Below, piece by piece: positions 53,568 to 64,000 of a stretch of 64,000 nt of DNA. Below the pieces are notes generated by a model. That model saw nothing but the letters and a program-made list of their open reading frames with translations, did no database searches and was not told where the DNA came from. The DNA comes from Onchidella celtica (taxonomy: Eukaryota > Mollusca > Gastropoda > Systellommatophora > Onchidiidae): the NCBI GenBank assembly GCA_963931925.1, contig OZ007570.1:34863084-34927083 (forward strand), given 5' to 3'. Every line of letters begins with the position of its first letter. Position 1 is the stretch's first letter. The translations under genes and the position numbers were made by a program.

Positions 53568-53768
53568 CGCTCCGAACTGCTTCGCATATTTAGAAATGTT
53601 AGTAATAGCACGTTATATCTGTTGTTGATGCTGAGATATGTATACAATATTGCTAGCAAGAGTTAGTTATTTCATTACTGCAGTTCAAGCCAGGTTCATT
53701 CATTTGAATTATATCTGAACTAGATGGCCTACCGGGCATTGCCCGGAATCATGTGCCCCCCCCCCCTC

Positions 53769-53816
<48 letters not shown>

Positions 53817-54437
53817 ATAAAAGTAATAAACTACAGTCTTGCTTCAAAACTCATGCGCACCACAACATTACGCACCAAGCTGAACGCTTGATACGGTTAC
53901 TTTTTATGACATGCACGGTATTATTAAAATATTATTACGAAACAAACATGCAAAAATACAGTTGTTACATAGCAATAAACATTGTTATTTTTTAAAAATA
54001 CATGCTTGAAGTAAACAACTTTTGATTATAGCCATCATCTTCCTTATCTCAATTGCCGCTTGCCTGCCAAATTTAAGGCCTGAAGAGTGTATAGTTTGGT
54101 CAGTTAGTCATGCCAAAGGTTGCGAGTTACTGAAATATGTAATAGATGTGCTGTGGAAACAATATATTAGGGCTTGAGAAACAAGTCAAATAACAAACCC
54201 CTCTGTGCTGTCCAGTGCGATCTGCAGACAAACTCCAACAAACTATCAGTCTTAGCGTGGCCTAAATATACCCTGTTTCGTAACTGGATGTGTAATGAAA
54301 GTTTCCAGCTGGTTTTGAATGAAAATTAAATTCCGGTTCCAGATCCGATCGATGCCACCTGTGAGAATTTGAGCGTTTTTCAATAAATGACGAACTCCAA
54401 GATAGCCGCTACTGAAAAGGTCCGGTGTCCTTCACAT
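53568..54437. other. Non-coding stretch with poly-C/CT tract
   Basis: Contains the small palindrome CCGGGCATTGCCCGG (about 53732-53746) followed by poly-C and a (CT)n run at 53757-53812. No gene was seen. Confidence 0.5.
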
Positions 54438-54805
54438 TAGGCTAGGTATATTTGGGCCGAATATGGCCTAAATAGAACAAAACCCTGGTTCCGGGTTATT
54501 TGGGCCGATAGTGCGAGTTTGCGGTACAATGTAGCGTCAATTATCACCGCATTTTGCCGTGGCCATTGACGGTACGTCGATCGCCAGTGACTACCCCAGT
54601 CCCCTTTTGCCTGATTAGTGAATCTGACTACCGCCCATTGATACAAACTGACTAGACCCTGACGCCCCCAGGTCCGTCTGACCATTCCAATGCACACTTG
54701 AATCGTATTCCGCGGTGGCAATTGACACTCCCTTGCCTAAAATACCTTAAGCCCAAATAGCACAGCACCGGGTTGTACAGGCCGTATTCGGCCTAAATAT
54801 ACACT
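54438..54805. mobile_element. Mutator-like MITE with 10-bp target duplication
   Basis: TCCTTCACAT is repeated on each side (54428-54437, 54806-54815). Inside, GTATATTTGGGCCGAATATG at the left is inverse to CGTATTCGGCCTAAATATAC at the right. 368 bp, no transposase. A 9-10-base duplication is typical of Mutator-like elements (family knowledge). Confidence 0.65.
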
Positions 54806-54815
54806 TCCTTCACAT

Positions 54816-55149
54816 CACAATTGAGAACAACTTCCACAGTGGTTTTTTTTTTTTTTTACAGTTGGAAATAATCGAGTTTGTAAAAACAAACAGAAGCATA
54901 TAAAAATAGGCATACATACATATGGTGCCAATTGTTTAATCTTAATTCGAACAAAACCATTGTTGAATGAGTGAGAGGTGATGCAAATGCATTTAGTCTC
55001 CGAAGACACCTACAAACTGATCACCGGCGTATCAATAGATGTGTAATTGAGGTCATTAATGATATTCTTTCATGTCATCACTGTTTCACCAATGCCCCAT
55101 TACTTCAACCATAGTAACTTCAATGGGAGAATTCTCCTTTGTAGTTGAG
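54816..55149. other. Non-coding spacer
   Basis: AT-rich with a poly-T run at 54843-54857; nothing recognised. Confidence 0.5.
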
Positions 55150-55249
55150 TCACATCCATTTCACCGATGAGGTAGGAAACTGGTTTTTAGTGGTCTTCAG
55201 CTGGATTCGTCTCAGCTGCCACATCCCTAACATGATTGCTATAGAGGTT

Positions 55250-56416
55250 GTCTCCTTTCGTTTGCACAACTGAATACAGGACAGTACATTAGCTTGTGCT
55301 GCAGCTCGTTTTGCAACTGCAGCTAAACAGGTTAAGAGCCTTTTTGGTGCTCTCAGCTGCATCTCCACAGACCATGTCGTCACAGTGCAGAGGGTTGAAG
55401 TTTGGAAATGAGCCACCAGCAACTTTCCACGGTAACACCTGATGCTGAACGTCCAGACATTGTGTCTGAATCTGTTCATAGGTGGTGAAAAGCTGAGCAG
55501 CTTTACTGTGACATACCTCTTGGCTGCAATTTTCGTACTGAACATATGCATTTGGCTGAAAAGATGCATTTTCCTAAAAAATGTCCCCGGCGCCCGATGA
55601 TGCAGCGAAGCTATGAAGTGAAGCAGAATTCTATGATTTCTTCCACTGTTTAATACGTGTTCCTAACTCTTGGAAGACAGAGAACATTACATTTTTAACT
55701 TGGTGCGAACTGTAGTGTTTCCATTGACAGCAAACGAGGAAACAGTGTCCCGCCCAGTGAGGACATGGATTGCAAAGATGTTCAGCATGATGGCTTCGGG
55801 GATACCGGATGCTGACAAACAATATTAACGGACATGACATTACTGGTTGGCAATAATACTTCCATGAAAGATACTATATCTATATTGGCCAGACTTCTAT
55901 GCATTTCTACGTTCAGGGTGTTAGCGAGGTATGGCAGTATGTCTGTATCGTCTGAGCTGACTTTAACGTTATGATGCCCATCACTGATTTCCTGATTCAT
56001 GTGATATACCACAATAACACCAGCTTTCTCGTGATTGATAGATGTGTGCTGAATTCCACCTCCCAACTGTACTGGTTGTGAGTCTGGGCCTATGACAATG
56101 CGGGTGTATTAACTGAATGCTACAGAGACCTCACCTGGCTGATAGTCATCCGTCTGGTTTGTTCTACGTAACGTCGGTGAGAATAAGCGTCTGCTGGGGA
56201 CGCGACGACTCTTCGTAGTGTTAATAAAAAAGAAGATTGAGACTTCTCTGGATGGGGGTGGGGGAGGGGGGGCATGCAGTAGGACTTTCTACTTAGTTTG
56301 AAACACTGATCGAAAACCACATACAGAATACGAGCATTCTCATCTCGAAGGATAAGTCCCTTCATCGCTGAAGTGATAAAGTCAGACACTTTGTTTGGGG
56401 AAACTTGTCGTGGCAT
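55250..56416 (-). pseudogene. Degraded multi-copy invertebrate gene (DTD / TGxDT family)
   Basis: Four blocks follow in the same order on the minus strand, in different frames. 56416-56120 has a VVFDQCFKLS segment. 56066-55782 has HNVKVSSDDTDILPYL. About 55760-55640 has IHVLTGRDTVSSFA, where relatives read TGCDT. About 55370-55250 has a cysteine cluster (CSCKTSC) like a tesmin/TSO1 CXC motif. Together they resemble a large, uncharacterised protein family that is highly repeated in cnidarian and mollusc genomes and is probably transposon-borne. Every block is separated by stops or shifts, so this copy is dead. The function of the family is unknown to me. Confidence 0.5.
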
Positions 56417-56493
56417 GGGTCCACAGGCAACAAAGATGTCTACATCTGAAACCCTATGGTGAAATTTTCAGTAGAAATCTTACACACTTTGTT

Positions 56494-58611
56494 TCAACAT
56501 TGGCTTGCTGGTAGATTGCATTTCCACCATTTGACCAAAGAGAGATGACGACAGTGAGTGAGTTGTAATGGGAACAAAGTCTCTGTTAGGTTACAAACGT
56601 GTGCGCAGTTGAATTCAGGTTCAATATTTAGGTCAAGAGTGAAAGGTGTGACCCTGGCCCTACCGTGAATCGCACAATAATGTGTTCTCACAACTTCAGA
56701 TGACAACTCTCTTTTTGCCCAATATTCTACACACTCAATGCAAAAATTTCATTTTTTTGTTCTGCCGATGAAGGAAAAGTACAATCTTTCAAATATTTGC
56801 AGTTACAAACGTAAGAAGATAAGCAATGCATTTGAAAAAAATTGTTTTCTTCCTCTTGTAAATCTGTCCCTTGCACTTATGCAGTTTCATATGTGGTTAC
56901 ATAACTTGGCCACCGATAGGTTTATCAGTATTCTGCTGAAGCCTTGGGAAACGGGGAGGGGGGGGGGGCATTTAGGTCGTTTCAGTGAAAAGATCTGACC
57001 AAATACTATGCCACACACCAACTTGTGATGCACAGCATGTCTACTGGAAAGAAATCTCTAAACGAGGACAGGATGAAGCCCTGTACGAAAGGCAGGTAAT
57101 GCAGTGTGCAGTGTACGTAGCTGTTGTGATCTTCTGCGAAAAAATATGGCAGCAATCAAATGAAAAGGCCAGTCATCTTCCCTTTCTCCCCCCCCCCCCC
57201 CACACACACTTTTCTGCCAGTACAAAAACAGTCGTGATGGACAGTCACTGCCAAACAGTTTGTCCACGATTGCGTCGTTTGTTGTCTTCCCAGTTTTCTG
57301 TTCACTCATGTCTAGGGTCCACCATCTTGCAAATATGTGAATTTGGTGGTGAATCCTGATCTCAAAAGGTCTTTGACGACTGATCTCAGTGCCTAGCTCG
57401 CCGCAGGTTGGTCAGTTAGTTTACCGCCCTCCTGTCAGCTGGAATTGAAATCATTCAATATTTCCCAAGATCGAACAGTATCGTGTGCAGGATCATCGAT
57501 TTTCGGCATCGATATTGTGACGTCACAAGATAAAACATCAAAGGATCGGTAGTGTTGCAGTACCGTGGGTGCCTAGTATCGGTGCTTACGAAGGCATTGT
57601 TACTGATGATAGCTTTCCCCCGCCCCCTTTCAACAGAGATGTAGTGTATTTTAAGAAAAAAAAGTAATTTAAAAAATGAATTTAATCCTAGGATACTCAA
57701 ACTAATTTAAAATCCCCTGGTTTTAATTTGCATAAACTTATTGAAATTTTCATTGAAATCTCTCTAAACTGACAGTATTGTTAGCTTACCCAGTCTTTCT
57801 TGGCTCATTGTCGATCTTTGATGCGCTTTGATTAATTTAAGTTCTGAGAAACTTCCTTTGCAATTGGCAGTTGGAACAATGATAGATTCAAACTGTCAGA
57901 ACAAAGTTAGTCAAGTTGTCTTGCAGCTTCCACTTGCACACACAGCGAAGCAAATTAATGTAAAAGAATATCATTTCAGTCGGTAGTTGCAAAAATGTAC
58001 AAAATTGTACCTCAATAAGGATCAGAAAATACTTTTCGAAAATACTTTGGATGCGTAAATCATTAAACGCTTTTGAGACAATGTTTATAAAATGGTTCAA
58101 TATGCCACTTGTGGCAAGAACTCAGTTTTGACCCAGTGTCACTTTGCTACCGTTTTTATCTTGAAGCTTTACCCTCCAAACGCAACCACTGCCATATTTT
58201 CACATATACACATATGTCTACCGTGCTAGCAAGACCATTATTATTATCACAGCAAAAAAAACGATATAAACCAATCTGTCGACGCTCCAGAAGAAAAAAA
58301 TTCAGCAAACGATCGAACTCCTAAAGACACGGGCATACACTTGAAAGACAAGTCCAACAATGGTACCTGACAAGTCCGATAAAATACTCAAATATGTATT
58401 TATCACACACACACACACACACACATACACACTCACACCGACACATAGATACATGCACAGACACACACAAAGAAACACTTCTAATCCAGATATCAATACA
58501 AGTGCATGGATAGGTAAACATGAATACACATTAAGATCTGAAAGAGTATCTTTTAACATTAATATGGTGAAAAATTACTGAGATTGGACTTTATCCCGAG
58601 AGAATTTCTGA

Positions 58612-58657
<46 letters not shown>

Positions 58658-59940
58658 TGTGCGTTTTCTTTTCTTGAGGGGGTGGGATGTGGTACGATGT
58701 GTATACAACAGCAGATTGATACAGAAACCAGTTTTCATTCAAATGCCAACAATTTTATTTTTTTTTTTATAATCAATCCAAACAACATTAGAATAGATAG
58801 CGACCACATTCTCTACTTTCTGATCCCAGTGACAAAACTTTTGAGACAGTAAAGGAATAAATCATACAGTTTCAACATGTAATAACTTCTGGGACGAAAC
58901 GAGACTAGCCAAATAGTTCATGCAACATTTCCCCTTCATGAGCGCCATTTCAACACCTAATATACTTGTATGAGACGAAAACGAAGCATCGCGTTTTGGG
59001 GTGGCGAAAAAGTACCAATTCTCTCTAATTAAAACTATTTTAGTTTGTTTCATAAAAATTATCTTTTTTTTTTTTTTTACACCAGGAGCCAGCATTTGGT
59101 GTCCCGCAAATCTTTATGACATTACATGATACAATCGTGCAGTGACTCAGATGCATACATGTGTACAACGTAATTTCCTTCCCCGTACCAAGCCAAGGCC
59201 GAGATTTTCATTTTATAGTAATATCTTTATTTCCGTCAAGTTATGAAATGCCACGTCGCACACATTGCTGGCTGCTATTTCTACATCTGCCGAAGGTCAA
59301 AAGTGCCGAATACATCAACGAGGACAATATAGAGAGAAAAGCACGCACCAAGACAGGTAGTTGGTATTCGCCAATTGGAAATCACATCATCTCAGCGATA
59401 CTCCATCCTCTTGCTCTTGGAAGCTGACTCCTTAACCTTCTACAACCCAAAACTGTCGCATCTCTGGCTCTACCATGGATCAGATAAGTTCGAAGAATTT
59501 AATTTTACAGGAGAAGAAAATAACACCGCTTTACTTAAAATGCATTTCTTATCTTGGATGCATTTTTAATTATGTAATTAAATATTGGAAATATTGTACC
59601 GCCCCCCGCCCCCCCCCCCCCCAAAAAAAAAAATTAGTGCAGAAAAATGAAATCCTTCAAAAACGTTTATTTGGGGGGGGGGGCGGGGGGGGGGGGGGAA
59701 GACTTGTCATCTGCAGTTGTGCGTATAATATGTACATTTTTTATGGTTTCATGCTTTTGCTAGGGATTTACAACCTTCAAGCTCAAAAATAAGACTTTAC
59801 TAATCGCAATACTGTAGAGCAACACCCTGCAGAAATTCATCGTTTGGGTGTAATCCATGTCCACGTGATTTTCTATGCAAGTATAAGGATATGGGGGAAA
59901 GATGTAATATCAAAATGAAGAGGCATTCTGTTTTCCACCT
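56494..59940. other. Non-coding stretch with microsatellites
   Basis: No supported gene. Poly-G/C tracts near 56956-56967, 57188-57199, 59601-59622 and 59673-59698; a CA repeat at 58405-58425; a (GT)n repeat at 58616-58653. Short frames across these are low-complexity artefacts. Confidence 0.5.
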
Positions 59941-59948
59941 CGATACAC

Positions 59949-60300
59949 TAAAGGTTAAGAGGAGTTAATGCTCGCCTCTCATGCCGGAGGTACTGGGTTC
60001 GAGTCCCGGCCGGCGCAGGCGTGTTGGAATTTGGAAATTTTTCTCATACTATTCTGTCCCTGGTAGGTAGGATCGAGTACCTAATCTTTTCGGATGAGAA
60101 CGAAAAACTCGGGGGGGGGGGGGCATGTGCACGTTGAGGACACCTTGCCAGTTGGAAATGGAGAAGAGGAAGCCGAACAGGCCCCTGCCGATGCAAAATT
60201 AATCTTATCTCTACCACTCCACCCGCGCCCACACCCCCTTTCAAGAAAAGGGAAAGAAAAACTCCGGCCGGCGCTGCACAGTGGCGACGACATATGATTT
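59949..60300 (+). repeat. tRNA-derived SINE
   Basis: The head at 59949-60016 has a tRNA-like D-arm (AGGTTAAGAGGAGTTAA, box A-like), an anticodon-like CTCATGC loop and a perfect T-arm/box B GGGTTCGAGTCCC followed by CGGCCGGCGCA. The 5' acceptor strand is lost, so this is not a functional tRNA. The body contains GACACCTTGCCAGTTGGAAA and GCCGAACAGGCC and ends near GGCGCTGCACAGTGGCGACG. The body recurs inverted at 60963-61180. Confidence 0.65.
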
Positions 60301-60962
60301 GTGGGACTATACATGCAGGCAGACAGAGTTGCAAACAGGACAAACGAAAATACTATGAAGGTTGCTAGCTATTATTAGCCTGTGATGTCTTGAATGTATT
60401 CGTATCCAGCGTCTGCCTATTGTAGTTTCTGATATCTTGTCGACTTGTAAAATTAAGTCATTTAGGGGCCAAGAGATTTCTTGAAATTAGATGTTCTACT
60501 GAGGGTTTTTGTTGTTGTTGTTGTTTTCTTTGTGGTAGTCACAAATGTTAAATAATTCTGTAGATGTTTATGACAGCAATGGTGAAGATGATGTCAAAAG
60601 TTGTAAGTAAAATTACAGCAAAGCGTTTCGAAGGGCGGCAAGCACGACTAAAGATTGCGTAAATTGTCACTGATAAAATTCCGAGATTGTTTACCCTTGT
60701 AGGCTGAACGGGTGACAAAAGTACAGCAAATCTCTCAGGCTGGTGGCACACTGATTCAAGACTAAAACTTGGTCTGTTTTTAACACAGTGCCCGAAGCCT
60801 CTCTTTCTGTAAGCTGACTCAAAACAGTGTGGACGCACTCGAGCGAATGAGATAGATTTTGCTTCAGTCTCGCCATAACTCACGTCTCACACTATAACCA
60901 GAGATTATGCATTTGTATTATGTACACTTCTTTCATCCCACTTTGGGAAATTTGCCTTTGTA

Positions 60963-61180
60963 TCATTGCCGCCCAGTGACAACTGGAGCAGGCACGTCGT
61001 CGCCACAGTGCAGCGCCGGTCTGCGGGTTTTTTTTTTTCGGGGGGGGGGGAGATGAGGGGGGAAGGAGGGGTGAACTTTATTTAATTTTGCCCGGGCAGC
61101 GGCCTGTTCGGCCTGCTCTTTTTGATTTCCAACTGCCAAGGTATCTTTAACGTACGCAACATGCACACGGGCCCTCCGAA
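60963..61180 (-). repeat. SINE body, second copy, inverted
   Basis: On the minus strand it repeats the GGCAGTTGGAAAT, GCCGAACAGGCC and GGCGCTGCACTGTGGCGACG segments of 59949-60300. No tRNA head. Confidence 0.65.
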
Positions 61181-62771
61181 TTTTTCATCCTTATCCCTAT
61201 GTATAGAGTGTCTTCACTATTGGTCGATTAGCAATGCGAGACACGAGAGGCCCCGCGAAACTACTGTTAGCATGGAGCTGAAAGTAGATCGCTGCGGTAA
61301 ACAATAACCGTTTGTGCATTTCCACGGGGCATAAGAACTTACAAACGGCTCTAAATAGTTTCCATCAGAACAAAAATATGAACAAACCACAGTAAAAAAA
61401 ATATGCACACTATCTTTGGTGAAGGCGGTCTCTTTCAATTCTTGTTTACCGCAGCGCCTAGTTTCGCGATTTGTCAGAAGTGAGATCTCTCTATATTAAA
61501 TACATACTCGGTGCTAAAACCAAGACAAAATAGACTTGATTCAGTGAGCCACCAACCTAGTTGAATTGTTCATAGTCAAAGTGGGTGGATCATGATTAAA
61601 GTCATCTGTACCGTCTTTTTCTTATACCTTCTCGCTCGTGTGTCTTCAAATGTCTAAGTTGTACTAAAAACTTGTGCAGGATGTTTGACTGCTGGCACCT
61701 TAAAACGAGGGCAGTTCTATGTCGTGATCCTCGTGACGACGTTTATTCTCTTTTTGTGAGATCTTAATCTTATGTTGAATGCGCTCGTGTGGAAGGTATT
61801 TCGTTCTTCTCTTATATAGATAGATAAATAAATAAATAGATAAACAAATAAATAAGTTAATACATAGAGCGGATAAACAAATAAATAAGTAAATACATAG
61901 AGAGATTAATAGGGTGGTAATTTCTGGCAACACAATACTAAAGCACCCTACACTCTTGGCGACGCTCAGCTTTTCACAGGTTTACTGTACGAGAATAAGA
62001 TACAGCTCTACAAACGTGCACAATATAACGTGCGCGAGTGACTTTGATAAGGAAAGAAAATACAATACACTATTCTAATACACTAATTTTATTGAAATCC
62101 GAGCAGATGATTCAGCAGCTTACACTGAAATGTTGGAACAGCCAAGTACTGTCATAACTCCATCTTTTTAAAAATTAATATGACTGCAGAAACTCGAAAC
62201 AAAACATCTGTTATAGAGAGTAGCGGTCTATCGTTCAAATGCGTCAAAAAGACATGATGATCGAACACTATGCCCATGGGAGAGAGGTAGAAGCCTAGTC
62301 TGGGATTCTATAGTTACTGACACATTCACAGAGAATGCTGTCCTGCAGAGCGCCAACTAGCCGCAAGAAGGGGATATTATAGCTCCCTACAAAATTATTT
62401 TTTTCAACCCCTTGCCCTCGAAGCAACTGTCGTCTACGGGCCATGAATGCGAACGGTCATCCTTGAAGAGACAAAGGAAGATACCGCAAAAGGTCCACCC
62501 AGATCGGACCACACCCAGGTCATGAGTCTGAGGTTTTTCCTCCAGCTTTTGGACCACAATTGCATTTGAACCTGTGGATCTTAAAGTGGTGGCACACTGG
62601 GTCAAGTCTGTTTTGACCCAGTGCGTGAGGTCAGTCCTTCCGCCAGCTGACTCCGAAATATTGAAGATTTTCTGTCTTCTCTTTTAGTTTGCATTGTATC
62701 CTTTGTGTATTACTTCTTACGCGGGGCTTTGCTACATACAACTTTTTCTTTTTGCCCAATTTTGACACACC
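61181..62771. other. Non-coding stretch with simple repeats
   Basis: A degenerate TAGATAAACAAATAAATAAG unit occurs twice at about 61818-61910. A dispersed repeat lies at 62665-62770. No gene recognised. Confidence 0.5.
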
Positions 62772-62774
62772 TTA

Positions 62775-62926
62775 GGGGCCGTGCGCACTATCCCGTTTCG
62801 CCTGCTGCACGGCGTGCAAACGCAGATTTTTTTCTTGCTTGGCAAAGAGTTTACCGTGCTGCACGCCACGCAAAAGATTGATTGCATTGAACGGGTGGTT
62901 AATTTTAACCTAGTGCGCGCGGGGCC
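62775..62926. mobile_element. Short MITE, PIF/Harbinger-like (TTA target)
   Basis: 152 bp. It starts GGGGCCGTGCGCACTA and ends TAGTGCGCGCGGGGCC, with TTA directly outside both ends (62772-62774, 62927-62929). Inside, GCTGCACG occurs twice. No ORF. Confidence 0.65.
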
Positions 62927-62929
62927 TTA

Positions 62930-64000
62930 GTGAGGCAGACTAGTTTCAGACTCTCAAGTGCGTGAGGTTCCGCTTAACTACAAAGTCCACATCCCACACT
63001 TTAAAACGAGACAAAACAGACTGAGTCGGTGCTCCATCAATCTTGCTGTTACTATACATATTCATTATAAATGTCGTTAATGATAAATATTGCCCTTGAT
63101 AAAACGTGCGTACTTTAAAGGTGGATTGATTCCATGCATACAGTGCACATTTCAATGTGAGTCATGCATAAATTATCTACGAAGGCGTTGGTCAAGCAAA
63201 GATAACAAAATTCATGATGTTTGGAGATTCAGATTTTAAAAACCGTACTTTTCAATGGACAGACTTGCGTCCAGCTTTGAACTCTGTATCAACCCATATT
63301 CATTTGCGTCACTGTTCAGATTTAAAATATGCGGATATGTTATCTTCTGAAAGACCAAAGATAATTTTGTCATTCTAGGGCCGTGTGGTGAACTATCGTA
63401 ACTCGATTGTAGCAAATATAACGAGAGTGGCAAAAAACTGAATAACGCTTTTTATCATACCTGATAGTTACGATATTATTAACCAAAAGAAAAAAAAATT
63501 TAACCCTTAGTTTCCAGAACTTGCCCCCCCCCCCCCCCCCACTTAAAACACAACCTGAGTTCTGTCAAGAGACTATACACATGCCAAATATCTCAATTTT
63601 GTTTTTTAAAAAGTCGACTTACGATTGTTTACTATGCGGCCCTAGAAATGTTGCAACGTTTTTCACAACCGTGTTCATGATAAGTGGGTAACATGGGATG
63701 TTGATGAGCTCACAAAGTCACTTCTGTGGACTCCACTGACCTCGTTGGTAAAGCATGAGCCAGTGTGTTTGAGCTTTGATGACCTTTGAAAGTTTGTTCA
63801 TATTACATATAATTATGTACATGCACCGTGTGTGTGACACCCCTTGAAGGGCCCTACAGTGCACCTTCGGCATGCTAAGGTTATAGAGTCTTGCCTTGGA
63901 CAACGGACTTTATACATCTTGCATTCTTGCTAATCACGCCACATGAAGTAATTATGAGGATGATAATGACACACCGCACGAATGTGTTTTTATCATTTGA
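62930..64000. other. Non-coding stretch to the window edge
   Basis: AT-rich with a poly-C run at about 63523-63540. No gene recognised. Confidence 0.5.

Noticed and set aside
59949-60016. Functional tRNA gene with CAT anticodon
   Set aside because: The T-arm is perfect but the 5' acceptor strand does not pair and a SINE body follows.

Overview
The window reads as animal nuclear DNA, most likely an invertebrate and plausibly a gastropod mollusc. It is intron-bearing, has long CT, GT, CA, CTAT and poly-C/G tracts, and is dominated by retrotransposons and small inverted-repeat transposons. The species is an inference; no rRNA, intact tRNA or organelle sequence is present. No bacterial operons, phage genes or CRISPR arrays were seen.

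Layout. 1-8150 holds stacked minus-strand Ty3/gypsy elements: GypA (running off the left edge, 5' LTR 4669-5782), which inserted into the pol of GypB (gag-protease 5778-7142, PBS and LTR junction at 7344/7345), next to a third LTR junction at 7700/7701. 8495-9665 is a degraded LINE with an RNase H domain. 9787-16043 is a host gene that single-frame ORF finding misses: a C-type lectin domain split over four exons with consensus splice sites. 16927-17170 is a foldback MITE.

17206-34650 is a nest. About 120-bp inverted repeats (TA targets) bracket a transposase-like relic of about 1.8 kb that was hit by a 5'-truncated LINE (15-bp TSD) and by two LTR retrotransposons, GypD (18280-24954, plus, TSD CTTAT) and GypE (25179-34126, minus, TSD CCAAG). 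GypE has one unbroken 1503-residue ORF and LTRs that look identical except for two bases, so it is recent.

34651-64000 is mostly non-coding. It holds two solo LTRs related to GypD (38046-38643 and 52921-53567, both with TSDs), hAT-, PIF/Harbinger- and Mutator-like short elements, LINE scraps, two THAP-domain fragments, a degraded DTD/TGxDT-family gene, and tRNA-derived SINE copies. The most striking object is a LINE reverse transcriptase remnant (minus, 44330-48394) whose C-terminal 18-residue module has expanded into exactly 59 in-frame 54-bp copies.

How it fits together: GypA, GypD and GypE all encode gag-protease-integrase-RT-RNase H, with integrase before reverse transcriptase. This is the unusual pol order of Gmr1-like Ty3/gypsy elements, and their gag is SCAN-like. 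The only convincing host gene is the lectin; almost everything else is mobile DNA at different stages of decay.
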